DNA of 64,000 nucleotides from Pseudomonas sp. WJP1 (GCF_028471945.1 NZ_CP110128.1:6847001-6911000); one strand, 5' to 3'. Shown: positions 45,460-56,695, counted from the first letter of the stretch. Numbers and translations are program-made. Notes: a model not told the origin generated them from the sequence alone.

Positions 45460-45728
45460 CATTCGGTGTGCGTTGAATTGATAAAAACCCCATTTTTCAG
45501 GCGCCAAGCGCCTTGGATCAAGGCTATCGTCGATTGCGACCGCTCGTCGCAGAGAATCTTCCCGACAGGCCAATCCAGCGTTTTTCCAACCAGCACTCAC
45601 CAGAATCGATCGGCTATAGTCCCCTGAAAATGAAAAAGGGGATAGTCATTTACAATCCAGCCCACTAGGGTAAGCCTTTTCCAGACTGCACTTGCAGATG
45701 GGCCTTCGATCTGTAAAGGAACCCGACC

Positions 45729-47315
45729 ATGCGCCTCGCTGCCCTACCGCTGTTGCTTGCCCCGCTTCTGCTGGGCCCACAGGCCTACGCCGCCGCCCTG
45801 AGCGTCTGCACCGAGGCCAGCCCCGAAGGGTTCGACGTGGTGCAATACAACTCGCTGACCACCACCAACGCCTCGGCCGACGTGCTGATGAACCGCCTGG
45901 TGGACTTCGACACGGCCAGCGGCAAAGTGGTCGCCAGCCTCGCGGACAGCTGGGAGGTCACACCGGATGGCCTGACCTACGTCTTCAAGTTGCACCCGCA
46001 GGTGAAATTTCATCGCACCGACTACTTCAGCCCAACGCGCGAACTGACTGCCGAGGACGTGAAGTTCAGCTTCGACCGCATGCTCGACCCGGCCAACCCT
46101 TGGCACAAGGTCGCCCAGAGCGGTTTTCCCCACGCCCAGTCGATGCAATTGCCCGCACTGATCAAGAAGATCGACGCACTGGACCCGCTGACCATACGTT
46201 TTACCCTTGACCACCCGGACTCGACCTTTCTCGCCACCCTGAGCATGGGTTTCGCCTCGATCTACTCGGCCGAGTACGCCGACAAACTGATGAAAGCCGG
46301 CACGCCGGAGAAGCTCAACAACCAACCAATCGGCACTGGCCCGTTCGTTTTCACGCGATTCCAGAAGGACGCCACCGTTCGTTACAAAGCCAATGCCGAG
46401 TACTTCGGCGGCAAGCCTTCGGTTGACCCGCTGATTTTTGCCATCACCCCTGACGCCAACGTGCGCTTGCAGAAGTTGCGCCGCAATGAATGCCAGATCG
46501 CCCTGTCGCCCAAGCCTCTGGATGTCCAGGCCGCACTGAAAGAGCCGACGCTGAAGGTCGAAAAGACTGACGCCTTCATGACCGCCTTCGTTGCCATCAA
46601 CAGCCAGCACCCCCCGCTGGACAAGCCTGAAGTGCGCCAGGCGATCAACCTCGCCTTCGACAAGGCCAACTACGTCAAGGCCGTGTTCGAAGACACCGCC
46701 GAAGCCGCCAACGGCCCCTACCCGCCCAACACCTGGAGCTATGCGAAAACGTTGCCGGGTTACCCGCACGACATCGAGAAGGCCAAGGCGTTGATGGCTA
46801 AAGCCGGCCTCAAGGATGGCTTCCAGACCACGATCTGGACCCGCCCTTCCGGCAGCCTGCTGAACCCCAACCCGAGTCTCGGCGCCCAACTGCTCCAGTC
46901 CGATCTGGCGGAAATCGGCATTCAAGCCGAAATCCGCGTGATCGAATGGGGCGAGTTGATCCGTCGCGCCAAGGCTGGTGAACACGACCTGCTGTTCATG
47001 GGTTGGGCCGGTGACAACGGCGACCCCGACAACTTCCTCACGCCACAGTTTTCCTGCGCGGCGGTCAAGTCCGGCACCAACTTTGCCCGCTATTGCAACC
47101 AGGACCTGGACAAGTTGATCAGCGCCGGCAAGACCACCGGCGAGCAAGGTGTGCGCAGCAAACTCTACGAACAGGCCCAGACGCAGATCCAGCAACAGGC
47201 ATTGTGGCTGCCCCTGGCGCACCCAACCGCCTTCGCCCTGACCAACAAGGATGTCGAGGGTTACTCGGTCAGCCCGTTCGGGCGGCAGGATTATTCGAAG
47301 GTCAACATCAAATAG
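45729..47315 (+). CDS. periplasmic dipeptide/peptide-binding protein, DppA-like
   Basis: The 528-residue product has a signal peptide (cut after AYAA, about residue 22) and the family 5 solute-binding fold: LADSWEVTPDGLTYVFKLHPQVKFH near 80, DVKFSFDRMLDPANPWH near 112, NNQPIGTGPFVF near 198 and GWAGDNGDPDNFL near 425. No permease or ATPase genes are beside it, so it is an orphan that probably feeds a Dpp system elsewhere. AAAGGAA precedes ATG 45729. In P. aeruginosa such a gene also follows rpmB, as I recall. Confidence 0.9.
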   Translation: MRLAALPLLLAPLLLGPQAYAAALSVCTEASPEGFDVVQYNSLTTTNASADVLMNRLVDFDTASGKVVASLADSWEVTPDGLTYVFKLHPQVKFHRTDYFSPTRELTAEDVKFSFDRMLDPANPWHKVAQSGFPHAQSMQLPALIKKIDALDPLTIRFTLDHPDSTFLATLSMGFASIYSAEYADKLMKAGTPEKLNNQPIGTGPFVFTRFQKDATVRYKANAEYFGGKPSVDPLIFAITPDANVRLQKLRRNECQIALSPKPLDVQAALKEPTLKVEKTDAFMTAFVAINSQHPPLDKPEVRQAINLAFDKANYVKAVFEDTAEAANGPYPPNTWSYAKTLPGYPHDIEKAKALMAKAGLKDGFQTTIWTRPSGSLLNPNPSLGAQLLQSDLAEIGIQAEIRVIEWGELIRRAKAGEHDLLFMGWAGDNGDPDNFLTPQFSCAAVKSGTNFARYCNQDLDKLISAGKTTGEQGVRSKLYEQAQTQIQQQALWLPLAHPTAFALTNKDVEGYSVSPFGRQDYSKVNIK

Positions 47316-47332
47316 TCCGTCTCAACACAAAA

Positions 47333-47427
47333 CCTGTGGGAGCGGGCTTGCTCGCGAAGGCGTCCATTCAGTCACTGAATACGTTGACTGACACGACGCC
47401 TTCGCGAGCAAGCTCGCTCCTACAGGG
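47333..47427. repeat. REPIN (paired REP units)
   Basis: CCTGTGGGAGCGGGCTTGCT at the left and AGCAAGCTCGCTCCTACAGG at the right, about 95 bases across, between the convergent peptide-binding and radC genes. Confidence 0.85.
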
Positions 47428-47429
47428 GT

Positions 47430-48104
47430 TCACATCCACCCATACTCCGCCATCGACAGCGGGTTGCCATCGCCAATGATGAAATGGTCAAGCACCCGCA
47501 CATCGATCAGGTCCAGCGCCTTTTGCAGGCGCTTGGTCAGCAGCCGGTCGGCCTGGCTGGGGTCAGTGTTGCCCGACGGATGGTTGTGGCAGAGGATCAG
47601 TGCCGCCGCATTGTGAGCCAGTGCACGCTTGACCACTTGCCGCGGATGAACGCTGGTGTTGTCGATCGAGCCGCGAAACAGCACCTCAAAAGTCAACACC
47701 TGATGCCTGGAGTCGAGAAACAGGCAGCCAAACACCTCGTGGGGCTCATGTCGCAGCATCGATTTGAGGTATTCACGCACCGCCTGCGGATTTTCCAGTG
47801 CCGACTTTTCGCGCGCACGCTCGGCCAAATGGCGCCTGCTCATTTCTTGAGCAGCCTGCAACTGCGCGAATTTCGCTGGCCCGAGCCCCAATTGCCTGCT
47901 GAACGCTTCCTGGTCGGCCTCCAGTAGTAAACGCAGGCTGCCAAACTGATTCAACAGGTGTCGCGCCAGATCTACGGCACTTTTACCCACCACGCCGGTG
48001 CGTAAAAATATCGCCAGCAACTCGGCGTCCGAAAGACTTCCCGAGCCCTGTTCAAGCAACCTCTCTCGCGGCCGTTCCGACGCCGGCCAATCGCGAATAC
48101 TCAT
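47430..48104 (-). CDS. radC: RadC family JAMM-domain protein
   Basis: The 224-residue product has an N-terminal helix-hairpin-helix region (1-95; [16 protein letters not shown]) and a C-terminal JAB1/MPN+ metal-protease-like domain with the [14 protein letters not shown] motif near 172-185. The [11 protein letters not shown] start is typical. RadC was once linked to DNA repair, but its true role is unclear. It is divergent from coaBC with 136 bases between. Confidence 0.94.
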   Translation of the reverse strand: MSIRDWPASERPRERLLEQGSGSLSDAELLAIFLRTGVVGKSAVDLARHLLNQFGSLRLLLEADQEAFSRQLGLGPAKFAQLQAAQEMSRRHLAERAREKSALENPQAVREYLKSMLRHEPHEVFGCLFLDSRHQVLTFEVLFRGSIDNTSVHPRQVVKRALAHNAAALILCHNHPSGNTDPSQADRLLTKRLQKALDLIDVRVLDHFIIGDGNPLSMAEYGWM

Positions 48105-48240
48105 AGCACCTCCCTGTCTGTGGGCGCCGCTGTTCCGTAGCGGTCGCTGTGATATCGTAGCCCATCTTTTTTGCGGGCGATTTCACTCCTGGGGAGGGGG
48201 TATCGCAACGCAGTCATCAACGAAAATGAAAGGCAGGCCT

Positions 48241-49449
48241 ATGCAGCGGCTGTATCGGAAACGCATTGTTCTGGGCGTGGGCGGCGGTATTGCTGCCTAC
48301 AAGAGCGCCGACCTGGTTCGCCGCCTGATCGATCAGGGCGCCGAAGTGCGCGTGGTCATGACCCGTGGCGGCGCCGAGTTCATAACCCCGCTGACCATGC
48401 AGGCCCTGTCCGGGCATCCGGTCCACCTGGACCTGCTGGACCCGGCGGCCGAAGCGGCGATGGGCCACATCGAACTGGCCAAATGGGCCGATCTGGTGCT
48501 GATCGCACCTGCCACCGCAGATTTGATCGCGCGCCTGGCACAGGGCATTGCCGATGACCTGCTGACCACATTGGTGCTGGCCACCGACGCAGTGGTTGCC
48601 GTCGCTCCGGCGATGAACCAGGCCATGTGGCGCGACCCGGCCACCCAGGCCAACCTGCAAACCCTCGAAAGCCGCAGCTTCAAGGCCTTCGGTCCGGCCT
48701 CGGGCAGCCAGGCCTGCGGCGACGTCGGCCTGGGGCGTATGCTCGAAGCCACGGAGCTGGCTCAATGTGCGGCAGATTGCTTCCAGCGCCAGGCACTGAC
48801 GGGCAAGCACGTGCTGATCACCGCCGGCCCGACCCAGGAAAACATCGACCCGGTGCGCTACATCACCAACCACAGCTCGGGAAAAATGGGCTTTGCCCTG
48901 GCCGAAGCGGCGGTTGAAGCCGGCGCCCGCGTAACCCTGATCACGGGCCCTGTGCATCTGCCGACCCCGGACCGCGTTACGCGCATTGACGTCGTCAGCG
49001 CCCGCGACATGCTCGCCGCGTGCGAAGCCGCGATTCCTTGCGACCTGTTCATCGCCTCGGCAGCGGTCGCGGATTACCGCCCGGAAGTCGTCGCACCACA
49101 GAAACTCAAGAAAGATCCTACGAACGGCGACGGCTTGTTGCTACAAATGGTGCGCAACCCGGACATCCTGGCCAGCATCGCCACACGCCCCGACCGTCCA
49201 TTCAGTGTCGGTTTCGCCGCCGAAACCGAACACCTGCTCGACTACGCTGCCCGCAAGCTGAAAGACAAGAACCTCGATTTGATCGTCGCCAACGACGTCG
49301 CCAACCCGAGCATTGGCTTCAACAGCGAAGAAAACGCCTGCAGCGTGATCGACCGTGAACTTCACGCCACACTCTTCGCCCAGACCAGCAAGAGCAAGAT
49401 TGCTCGACAGCTGATCACTTTTATCGCCGAACGTCTGAACCAGGTTTAA
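48241..49449 (+). CDS. coaBC: bifunctional phosphopantothenoylcysteine synthetase/decarboxylase
   Basis: From ATG 48241 the 402-residue product is the standard CoaBC: an FMN-dependent decarboxylase half (residues 1-180; [27 protein letters not shown]) and a CTP-dependent synthetase half (from about 188; [35 protein letters not shown]). It makes 4'-phosphopantetheine from phosphopantothenate and cysteine for coenzyme A. The frame is open 81 codons upstream across the radC promoter region; those residues are not family-like. dut follows after five bases. Confidence 0.96.
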   Translation: MQRLYRKRIVLGVGGGIAAYKSADLVRRLIDQGAEVRVVMTRGGAEFITPLTMQALSGHPVHLDLLDPAAEAAMGHIELAKWADLVLIAPATADLIARLAQGIADDLLTTLVLATDAVVAVAPAMNQAMWRDPATQANLQTLESRSFKAFGPASGSQACGDVGLGRMLEATELAQCAADCFQRQALTGKHVLITAGPTQENIDPVRYITNHSSGKMGFALAEAAVEAGARVTLITGPVHLPTPDRVTRIDVVSARDMLAACEAAIPCDLFIASAAVADYRPEVVAPQKLKKDPTNGDGLLLQMVRNPDILASIATRPDRPFSVGFAAETEHLLDYAARKLKDKNLDLIVANDVANPSIGFNSEENACSVIDRELHATLFAQTSKSKIARQLITFIAERLNQV

Positions 49450-49454
49450 TTTAC

Positions 49455-49910
49455 ATGCACGCTTTGCAAGCCAAGATCCTCGACCCCCGCATCGGTACCG
49501 AATTCCCGCTGCCGCAGTACGCCACGCCAGGCTCCGCCGGCCTCGACCTGCGCGCCATGCTGGAACACGACATCGTGATCAAGCCGGGTGAAACGGTACT
49601 GATCCCCACTGGCCTGTCGATCTACATCGGCGACCCGAACCTCGCAGCGCTGATCCTGCCGCGCTCCGGCCTGGGCCATAAACACGGCATCGTGCTGGGC
49701 AACCTGGTCGGGCTGATTGACTCCGACTACCAGGGACCGCTGATGGTCTCTTGCTGGAACCGTGGCCAGACCGACTTCACCATGGCCGTCGGCGAGCGCC
49801 TGGCGCAACTGGTGCTGGTGCCCGTGGTGCAGGCGCACTTCGAAATGGTTGAGGAGTTCGTCGAGACCCAGCGCGGTACCGGCGGTTTCGGTCATTCCGG
49901 CAGTCACTAA
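49455..49910 (+). CDS. dut: dUTP diphosphatase
   Basis: The 151-residue trimeric enzyme hydrolyses dUTP to dUMP. All five dUTPase motifs are visible: [10 protein letters not shown] (motif 1, near 25), [14 protein letters not shown] (2-3), [14 protein letters not shown] (3), [11 protein letters not shown] (4) and [10 protein letters not shown] (5, C-terminus). It lies five bases after coaBC, as in most gammaproteobacteria. Confidence 0.97.
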   Translation: MHALQAKILDPRIGTEFPLPQYATPGSAGLDLRAMLEHDIVIKPGETVLIPTGLSIYIGDPNLAALILPRSGLGHKHGIVLGNLVGLIDSDYQGPLMVSCWNRGQTDFTMAVGERLAQLVLVPVVQAHFEMVEEFVETQRGTGGFGHSGSH

Positions 49911-50092
49911 TCCGCTCTCTATGCGCCTGAAATCAAGGGATTGAGCGAGCAAAACACCGCTCGCGTCGCTGGCATGGCCTTTTCGCAGCACGAACTCTGC
50001 GCGAAAAACGCCGTCATACCTTTCAGTTTGAACCTGCCGGCGAGTCATTCGCAGGCAGGTCCAGCCACTTTCAATATGGAGCATTTCCCCAG

Positions 50093-51490
50093 ATGAGCAC
50101 CCCAGTACGCGTTGCCCCCAAGTTCCCCGACAGTATTTTCCGCGCCTATGACATACGCGGCACCGTCCCGGAATTTCTCAACGCCGAAACGGCTTACTGG
50201 CTCGGTCGCGCCATCGGTGCCCAGAGTCTGGCCCAGGATGAACCCAATGTGTCCGTTGGCCGTGACGGTCGCCTGTCCGGCCCGGAGCTGGTTGAACAGC
50301 TGATCCAAGGCCTGGCCGACAGCGGCTGCCACGTCAGCGATGTCGGCCTGGTGCCAACGCCAGCGCTGTACTACGCCGCCAACGTACTGGCCGGCAAATC
50401 CGGCGTGATGCTCACCGGCAGCCACAACCCGTCGAACTACAACGGTTTCAAGATCGTCATTGCCGGCGACACCCTGGCCAACGAACAGATCCAGGCCCTG
50501 CACGACCGCCTCAAGAGCAACAACCTGAGCAGCGGCAAGGGCAGCATCACCCGGGTCGAGATCCTCGACCGCTACAACACTGAAATCGTCCAGGACATCA
50601 AGCTGGCCCGCCGCCTGAAAGTCGTGGTCGATTGCGGCAACGGCGCGGCCGGTGTGATCGCCCCGCAACTGATCGAAGCCCTGAATTGCGAAGTCATCCC
50701 GTTGTTCTGCGATGTAGACGGCAATTTCCCCAACCACCACCCGGATCCGGGCAAGCTGGAAAACCTGCAAGACCTGATCGCCAAGGTCAAGGAAACGAAG
50801 GCTGACCTGGGCCTGGCCTTCGACGGCGACGGCGATCGCGTGGGCGTGGTCACCAACACCGGCAGCGTCGTGTTCCCGGACCGCCTGCTGATGCTGTTCG
50901 CCAAAGATGTGGTAGCACGCAACCCCGACGCGGAAATCATCTTCGACGTCAAATGCACCCGACGCCTGATTCCGCTGATCAAGCAATACGGCGGTCGTCC
51001 GCTCATGTGGAAAACCGGTCATTCTTTGATCAAGAAGAAAATGAAACAATCCGGCGCCCTGTTGGCCGGCGAAATGAGCGGGCACATCTTCTTCAAGGAG
51101 CGCTGGTTCGGTTTCGACGACGGCATTTACAGCGCCGCGCGGTTGCTGGAGATCCTCAGCAAGGAAAAATCCACCGCCGAAGAGTTGTTCGCGACCTTCC
51201 CGAACGATATTTCTACGCCGGAAATCAATATCCATGTGACCGAAGAGAGCAAATTCAGCATCATTGATGCATTGCACGACGCGAAGTGGGGTGAAGGCGC
51301 CGACCTGACCACTATTGACGGCGTGCGAGTCGACTATGCCAAAGGCTGGGGCCTGGTACGCGCCTCCAACACCACTCCGGTGCTGGTGCTGCGTTTCGAG
51401 GCCGATGACGAGGCTGAATTGCAACGCATCAAGGACGTTTTCCACGTCCAGTTGAAGCGTGTTGCACCTGATCTCCAACTACCGTTCTGA
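50093..51490 (+). CDS. algC: phosphomannomutase/phosphoglucomutase
   Basis: The 465-residue product is AlgC, which converts mannose-6-P or glucose-6-P to the 1-phosphate for alginate, LPS, Psl and rhamnolipid. The active serine is in TGSHNPSNYNGFK (near residue 106), the metal loop is DGDGDR (near 243), and the sugar-binding loop GEMSGHIFF is near 326. The short form of 460-odd residues is present here, not the long N-terminally extended form seen in some Pseudomonas. A gap of 182 bases after dut probably holds its promoter; argB follows after 17 bases. Confidence 0.96.
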   Translation: MSTPVRVAPKFPDSIFRAYDIRGTVPEFLNAETAYWLGRAIGAQSLAQDEPNVSVGRDGRLSGPELVEQLIQGLADSGCHVSDVGLVPTPALYYAANVLAGKSGVMLTGSHNPSNYNGFKIVIAGDTLANEQIQALHDRLKSNNLSSGKGSITRVEILDRYNTEIVQDIKLARRLKVVVDCGNGAAGVIAPQLIEALNCEVIPLFCDVDGNFPNHHPDPGKLENLQDLIAKVKETKADLGLAFDGDGDRVGVVTNTGSVVFPDRLLMLFAKDVVARNPDAEIIFDVKCTRRLIPLIKQYGGRPLMWKTGHSLIKKKMKQSGALLAGEMSGHIFFKERWFGFDDGIYSAARLLEILSKEKSTAEELFATFPNDISTPEINIHVTEESKFSIIDALHDAKWGEGADLTTIDGVRVDYAKGWGLVRASNTTPVLVLRFEADDEAELQRIKDVFHVQLKRVAPDLQLPF

Positions 51491-51507
51491 TTCACCCGGA
51501 GCCCTGA

Positions 51508-52413
<906 letters not shown>

Positions 52414-52428
52414 GCGATAGCGCAAACC

Positions 52429-52467
52429 AAAAGACCCCGCTCAGCCAGGCTGAGCGGGGTCTTTTTT
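52429..52467. terminator. terminator between argB and pyrE
   Basis: AAAGACCCCGCTCAGCC, AGG loop and CTGAGCGGGGTCTTTTTTT form a long GC-rich stem with a T tract, ending argB and also usable by the convergent pyrE. Confidence 0.92.
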
Positions 52468-52495
52468 TGCCCACGATCCCTGTGGGGGGATGGCA

Positions 52496-53140
52496 TTACA
52501 CGCCGAATTGGGCGCGGTAGGCTTCCACAGCAGGCAGGTGCTGCTTGAGTTGCGGATCGTCGGCGAGGAATTCAAGCACCTGGTTCAGCGAAACGATGCT
52601 GATCACCGGAATACCGAAATCACGCTCCACTTCCTGGATTGCCGACAACTCACCGTTACCACGCTCCTGACGGTTCAGGGCGATCAGCACGCCGGCTGCC
52701 TTGGCGCCGTCCTGGGAAGCGATGATCTGCATCACTTCACGGATCGCGGTGCCAGCTGTAATCACGTCGTCGATAATCAGCACATCGCCGGTCAGCGGAG
52801 CGCCGACCAGGCTGCCGCCTTCACCGTGCGCCTTGGCTTCCTTGCGGTTGAAGCACCATGGCAGGTCACGACCGTGATGCTCGGCCAATGCCACTGCAGT
52901 GGTCGCCGCCAAAGGGATCCCTTTGTAGGCCGGGCCGAACAGGACATCGAAGGCAATGCCGCTTTCGGCAATGGCTGCGGCGTAGAAACGACCCAGCTGC
53001 GCCAGGGCCGAACCCGAGTTGAAAAGGCCCGCATTGAAGAAGTAAGGACTGGTGCGCCCGGACTTCAGGGTGAACTCACCGAAGCGCAAAACGCCGCGAT
53101 CGATGGCAAAACGAATGAAATCGCGCTGATACGCTTGCAT
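52496..53140 (-). CDS. pyrE: orotate phosphoribosyltransferase
   Basis: From ATG 53140 the 214-residue product starts [18 protein letters not shown], the normal PyrE N-terminus. The PRPP loop [16 protein letters not shown] is near residue 120 and [11 protein letters not shown] near 67. It makes OMP in pyrimidine synthesis. Divergent from crc with an 82-base gap. Confidence 0.97.
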   Translation of the reverse strand: MQAYQRDFIRFAIDRGVLRFGEFTLKSGRTSPYFFNAGLFNSGSALAQLGRFYAAAIAESGIAFDVLFGPAYKGIPLAATTAVALAEHHGRDLPWCFNRKEAKAHGEGGSLVGAPLTGDVLIIDDVITAGTAIREVMQIIASQDGAKAAGVLIALNRQERGNGELSAIQEVERDFGIPVISIVSLNQVLEFLADDPQLKQHLPAVEAYRAQFGV

Positions 53141-53185
53141 GAAAAAAACCCCAAATACCACGGATTTAGCTAATTAGGTTGACGC

Positions 53186-53200
53186 CGTGTATCATACACG
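53186..53200. promoter_or_regulatory. perfect palindrome between pyrE and crc
   Basis: CGTGTAT, C, ATACACG is a perfect seven-base inverted repeat, 22 bases before the crc ATG and 45 before the pyrE ATG. It could be an operator or part of either promoter. A TTGACG lies just upstream of it on the crc side (53179-53184). Confidence 0.35.
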
Positions 53201-53222
53201 CACGCGATTTTTGGGGCCATTT

Positions 53223-54002
53223 ATGCGGATCATCAGTGTGAACGTCAATGGTATTCAGGCCGCAGTCGAGCGAGGTTTGCTCAGTTGGCTGCAGGCACAG
53301 AATGCCGACGTCATCTGCCTGCAGGACACCCGTGCCTCCGCCTTTGAACTGGACGATCCAGCCTTCCAACTGGATGGATACTTCCTTTATGCCTGCGACG
53401 CCGAAGTTCCCGCCCAAGGCGGCGTGGCTTTGTACTCGCGGTTGCAACCGAAGGCTGTCATCAGCGGTCTCGGTTTCGAGACGGCCGACCGCTACGGGCG
53501 CTACCTGCAAGCAGATTTCGACAAAGTCAGTATTGCAACCCTGCTGCTTCCTTCGGGGATGAACGGCGATGAGGACTTGAACCAGAAGTTCAAGCTCATG
53601 GACGACTTCGCCAAGTACCTGGACAAGCAGCGGCGCAAACGCCGCGAGTACATTTATTGTGGCTCGCTGTATGTGGCGCAACAGAAACTGGACATCAAGA
53701 ACTGGCGTGACAGCCAGCAATCACCGGGCTTCCTTGCGCCTGAACGCGCCTGGATGGACGAGATTGTCGGCAACATGGGTTATGTCGATGCCCTGCGCGA
53801 AGTCAGCCGTGAAGGCGACCAGTACAGCTGGTGGCCGGATAACGAACAGGCCGAAATGCTCAACCTCGGCTGGCGTTTCGATTACCAGATCCTGACGCCG
53901 GGCCTGCGCCGCTTCGTACGCAGTGCGCGCCTGCCACGTCAGCCACGGTTCTCGCAACACGCGCCGCTGATCGTGGACTACGACTGGACGCTGACCATCT
54001 AG
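53223..54002 (+). CDS. crc: catabolite repression control protein Crc
   Basis: The 259-residue product is Crc, with the endonuclease/exonuclease/phosphatase fold (MRIISVNVNGIQAAVERG start; NADVICLQDTRA near 30; HAPLIVDYDW end) but without nuclease activity in known members. Crc works with Hfq to block translation of catabolic mRNAs carrying A-rich sites when preferred carbon sources are present; CrzZ-type sRNAs relieve this. Start ATG 53223 gives the family length. It may act on the catabolic genes in this window. Confidence 0.96.
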   Translation: MRIISVNVNGIQAAVERGLLSWLQAQNADVICLQDTRASAFELDDPAFQLDGYFLYACDAEVPAQGGVALYSRLQPKAVISGLGFETADRYGRYLQADFDKVSIATLLLPSGMNGDEDLNQKFKLMDDFAKYLDKQRRKRREYIYCGSLYVAQQKLDIKNWRDSQQSPGFLAPERAWMDEIVGNMGYVDALREVSREGDQYSWWPDNEQAEMLNLGWRFDYQILTPGLRRFVRSARLPRQPRFSQHAPLIVDYDWTLTI

Positions 54003-54014
54003 GTCTCGCCGGTT

Positions 54015-54053
54015 AAAAAAAATGCCCGTATCGCAAGATACGGGCATTTTTTG
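54015..54053. terminator. terminator between crc and gltS
   Basis: AAAAAAAATGCCCGTATC, loop GCAA and GATACGGGCATTTTTTG form a perfect stem with A and T tracts on either side, used by both convergent genes. Confidence 0.92.
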
Positions 54054-54077
54054 TTTTGGTCGTACGCAGCTTTAACT

Positions 54078-55283
54078 TCAGGCGATGGCGAAAAACGGCA
54101 GCGCCAGGTACATCTTGATGACAATCACATTAATGATGTCGATGAAGAAAGCCCCCACCATTGGCACCACCAGGAAGGCTATCTGGGACGGCCCGTAGCG
54201 CTGTGTCACCGCCTGCATGTTGGCGATTGCAGTCGGTGTTGCACCCAGTCCAAACCCGCAATGCCCTGCCGCCAATACTGCCGCATCGTAGTTGCTGCCC
54301 ATGACCCTGAATGTCACGAATACTGCAAACAGCGCCATGACCAACGTTTGTGCCGCCAGGATAATGAAGAACGGCAAAGCCAGCGCAGCCAGATCCCACA
54401 GTTTAAGCGACATCAGTGCAATCGCCAGAAACAGCGACAAACTGACATTCCCCAGCACCGAGACTTCACGCTCAAATACCTGATACAAACCAAGCGCTGA
54501 AAGCCCGTTGCGTAACAGTACGCCCACGAACAACACACAGACGAACGTCGGCAATTCAAATGCAGTTTCGTGAAGCAGACTATTGAGCAGGGAGCCTGCC
54601 AGCAAGCTGACCGAAATCAGTGCAAGTGTCTCGATAAACGAAAATGGCGTAATTGAGCGCTCTTTGTTCGGCTGCTCAAAGCCCTTTGGTAGCCGTGGCT
54701 TTTCTTGCTCAATACCGGGTGTCTGAACCCGGTTGATGAGCAGGCGAGCCACAGGACCACCAATCAAACCGCCTAGCACCAGGCCAAAGGTTGCAGAGGC
54801 CATCGCAAGCTCAGAGGCTGACGCCAGACCGTACTTCTCACTGAACGTCGCTCCCCACGCAGCACCGGTACCGTGACCGCCAGCCAGGGTAATCGAGCCT
54901 GTCAGCAGGCCCATCAAGGGATCGAGCCCCAACGTCGTTGCGAGCCCGATGCCCATGGCATTCTGGACTATCAAGAGTCCAGTGACCGCCAGCAGGAAAA
55001 TCCCCACTACCCGCCCGCCTTTCTTCAGGCTGGCAAAGTCCGCGCTCAAGCCAATGGTGGCAAAAAACGCCAACATCAACGGAGTTTGCAGCGAGGTATC
55101 AAATCGAACTTGAATATCCAGGCCTCGCAAGGCCAAAAGTACCAGGGCAACTACCAGGCCACCCGCTACAGGTTCCGGAATATTATAAGTGCGTAAAAAA
55201 CCGACGCGCGCAACAAGCCCCCGCCCCAGCAATAGCACTAAAGAGGCGGCGACAAGTGTTCCATAAAAATCAAGCTGAATCAT
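54078..55283 (-). CDS. gltS: sodium/glutamate symporter
   Basis: The 401-residue product has about ten to twelve membrane helices and the GltS family marks: SITLAGGHGTGAAWG near residue 133 and the similar GHCGFGLGATPTAIANM near 345, the two re-entrant loops that form the transport site. It takes up glutamate with Na+. The upstream 55284-55517 is AT-rich with no gene; the gltS promoter must lie there. Confidence 0.94.
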   Translation of the reverse strand: MIQLDFYGTLVAASLVLLLGRGLVARVGFLRTYNIPEPVAGGLVVALVLLALRGLDIQVRFDTSLQTPLMLAFFATIGLSADFASLKKGGRVVGIFLLAVTGLLIVQNAMGIGLATTLGLDPLMGLLTGSITLAGGHGTGAAWGATFSEKYGLASASELAMASATFGLVLGGLIGGPVARLLINRVQTPGIEQEKPRLPKGFEQPNKERSITPFSFIETLALISVSLLAGSLLNSLLHETAFELPTFVCVLFVGVLLRNGLSALGLYQVFEREVSVLGNVSLSLFLAIALMSLKLWDLAALALPFFIILAAQTLVMALFAVFVTFRVMGSNYDAAVLAAGHCGFGLGATPTAIANMQAVTQRYGPSQIAFLVVPMVGAFFIDIINVIVIKMYLALPFFAIA

Positions 55284-55517
55284 TCAGGGTATTCTTGGGT
55301 ATATATTCAGGGGCGAACTTTTTACCTGGACACGCCTCAAGAACAGGTTGATTACTCTCAACACTGATTGCTTTTAGATTCAGGGACCCTCAATGGTCTG
55401 AATGTATCGAAATATTTCTTAGTAAATATTACTTGGCGCAACTTTATCAATCGCCAAGTCTGATTGCCAAGCACATATCCCGCACTGAACCATTGCAGTT
55501 TGTGACTAAAACGAGTT

Positions 55518-55550
55518 CAAAAAAATGCCCCGACAGGTCGGGGCATTTAA
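55518..55550. terminator. terminator of the DUF4870 gene
   Basis: AAAAAAATGCCCCGAC, AG, GTCGGGGCATTTAATTTT: a strong stem; on the minus strand it ends in seven T and lies 26 bases after the DUF4870 stop. Confidence 0.82.
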
Positions 55551-55575
55551 TTTTAACCAAACTTCCGTGCCTGGC

Positions 55576-55944
55576 TTACTTGATCAATCGCCAGGTGAAC
55601 GGATACCGATAAGGCACCCCTTCATTGGCTTTTACGCCGCCAATGATCGTCAACACCAGGGCCCCGATCGCCACCAGGCCAAACAGGAAAAACCCGATAA
55701 TCACCAGCATCAGCAGCAGGCAAATGGCAGAAGCAATGGCGACGGTGATCTGAAAGTTCAGCGCCTCCTTGCCCTGCGCGTCGATGAACGGGTCCATCTC
55801 GCGCTTCAACTGCCACAGCACCAGCGGGCCGATCAGCGAGCCGAACGGAATCCAAATTCCCAGCAAGGCGGACAAGTGACAAAACATTGCCCACTGCCGA
55901 ACCTCTTTGCCCGGTACGGGAAGCAACTGCTGCTCGTCACTCAT
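55576..55944 (-). CDS. DUF4870 small membrane protein (Tic20-like)
   Basis: The 122-residue product has three to four hydrophobic helices and the DUF4870 signature: WAMFCHLSALLGIWIPFGSLIGPLVLW near 18-44, DPFIDAQGKEALNFQ near 51-65 and a C-terminal GVPYRYPFTWRLI. Function unknown. AAGGAGG precedes ATG 55944. The gap to rph (28 bases upstream on this strand) suggests it may be co-transcribed with rph. Confidence 0.88.
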   Translation of the reverse strand: MSDEQQLLPVPGKEVRQWAMFCHLSALLGIWIPFGSLIGPLVLWQLKREMDPFIDAQGKEALNFQITVAIASAICLLLMLVIIGFFLFGLVAIGALVLTIIGGVKANEGVPYRYPFTWRLIK

Positions 55945-55972
55945 GGCGTCCTCCTTGCCTGTATCAATCCAA

Positions 55973-56695
55973 TCAGTCAGCCAGTGCAGCTTTCTGCAGA
56001 TCGAAAATTTCGTTCATGCCTTTTTTCGCCAGTTCCAGCATGGCGTTCAGCTCTTCAGGCTGGAACGGCGCGCCTTCGGCAGTGCCCTGGACTTCGATGA
56101 AGCCGCCAGAGCTGGTCATCACCACGTTCAGGTCGGTCTCGGCAGCCGAGTCTTCCAGGTAGTCGAGGTCGAGCACAGGCTCACCTTGATACATACCCAC
56201 CGACACGGCACCGATCATTTGCTTGAGCGGGTCGCCGCCTTTGAGGCCGCCGCGCTTCTTGATCACTTTCAAGGCATCGACCAGGGCCACCATGGCGCCG
56301 GTGATGGAGGCGGTGCGCGTACCGCCGTCAGCCTGGATCACGTCGCAGTCAACGTACAGGGTGACGTCGCCCAGCTTGGACATGTCCAGCGCAGCGCGCA
56401 GGGAGCGACCGATGAGGCGCTGGATTTCCAGGGTGCGACCGCCTTGCTTGCCACGGCTGGCTTCACGCTGGTTACGCTCGCCGGTAGCGCGCGGCAGCAT
56501 GCCGTACTCGGCCGTCAACCAGCCCTGGCCCTGGCCCTTGAGGAACCGCGGCACGCCGTTTTCGACGCTGACGGTGCAGATCACCTTGGTGTCACCGAAC
56601 TCCACCAGTACGGATCCCTCGGCGTGTTTGGTGTAGTTGCGGGTAATGCGGATCGAGCGGAGCTGATCGGCAACGCGACCACTTGGACGTTTCAT
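55973..56695 (-). CDS. rph: ribonuclease PH
   Basis: From ATG 56695 the 240-residue product starts [17 protein letters not shown] and contains [51 protein letters not shown] and LDLDYLEDS, all RNase PH blocks. It trims tRNA 3' ends with phosphate. It appears complete, unlike the frameshifted E. coli K-12 gene. Divergent from yicC. Confidence 0.96.
   Translation of the reverse strand: MKRPSGRVADQLRSIRITRNYTKHAEGSVLVEFGDTKVICTVSVENGVPRFLKGQGQGWLTAEYGMLPRATGERNQREASRGKQGGRTLEIQRLIGRSLRAALDMSKLGDVTLYVDCDVIQADGGTRTASITGAMVALVDALKVIKKRGGLKGGDPLKQMIGAVSVGMYQGEPVLDLDYLEDSAAETDLNVVMTSSGGFIEVQGTAEGAPFQPEELNAMLELAKKGMNEIFDLQKAALAD

Noticed and set aside
45460..45728. Search for a gene in the gap upstream of the peptide-binding protein
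   Set aside because: A 73-codon minus-strand frame exists at 45379-45600 but crosses the rpmB promoter and has no ribosome site.
47998..48240. 81-codon N-terminal extension of coaBC
   Set aside because: It crosses the divergent radC start and is not CoaBC-like; ATG 48241 gives the family length.
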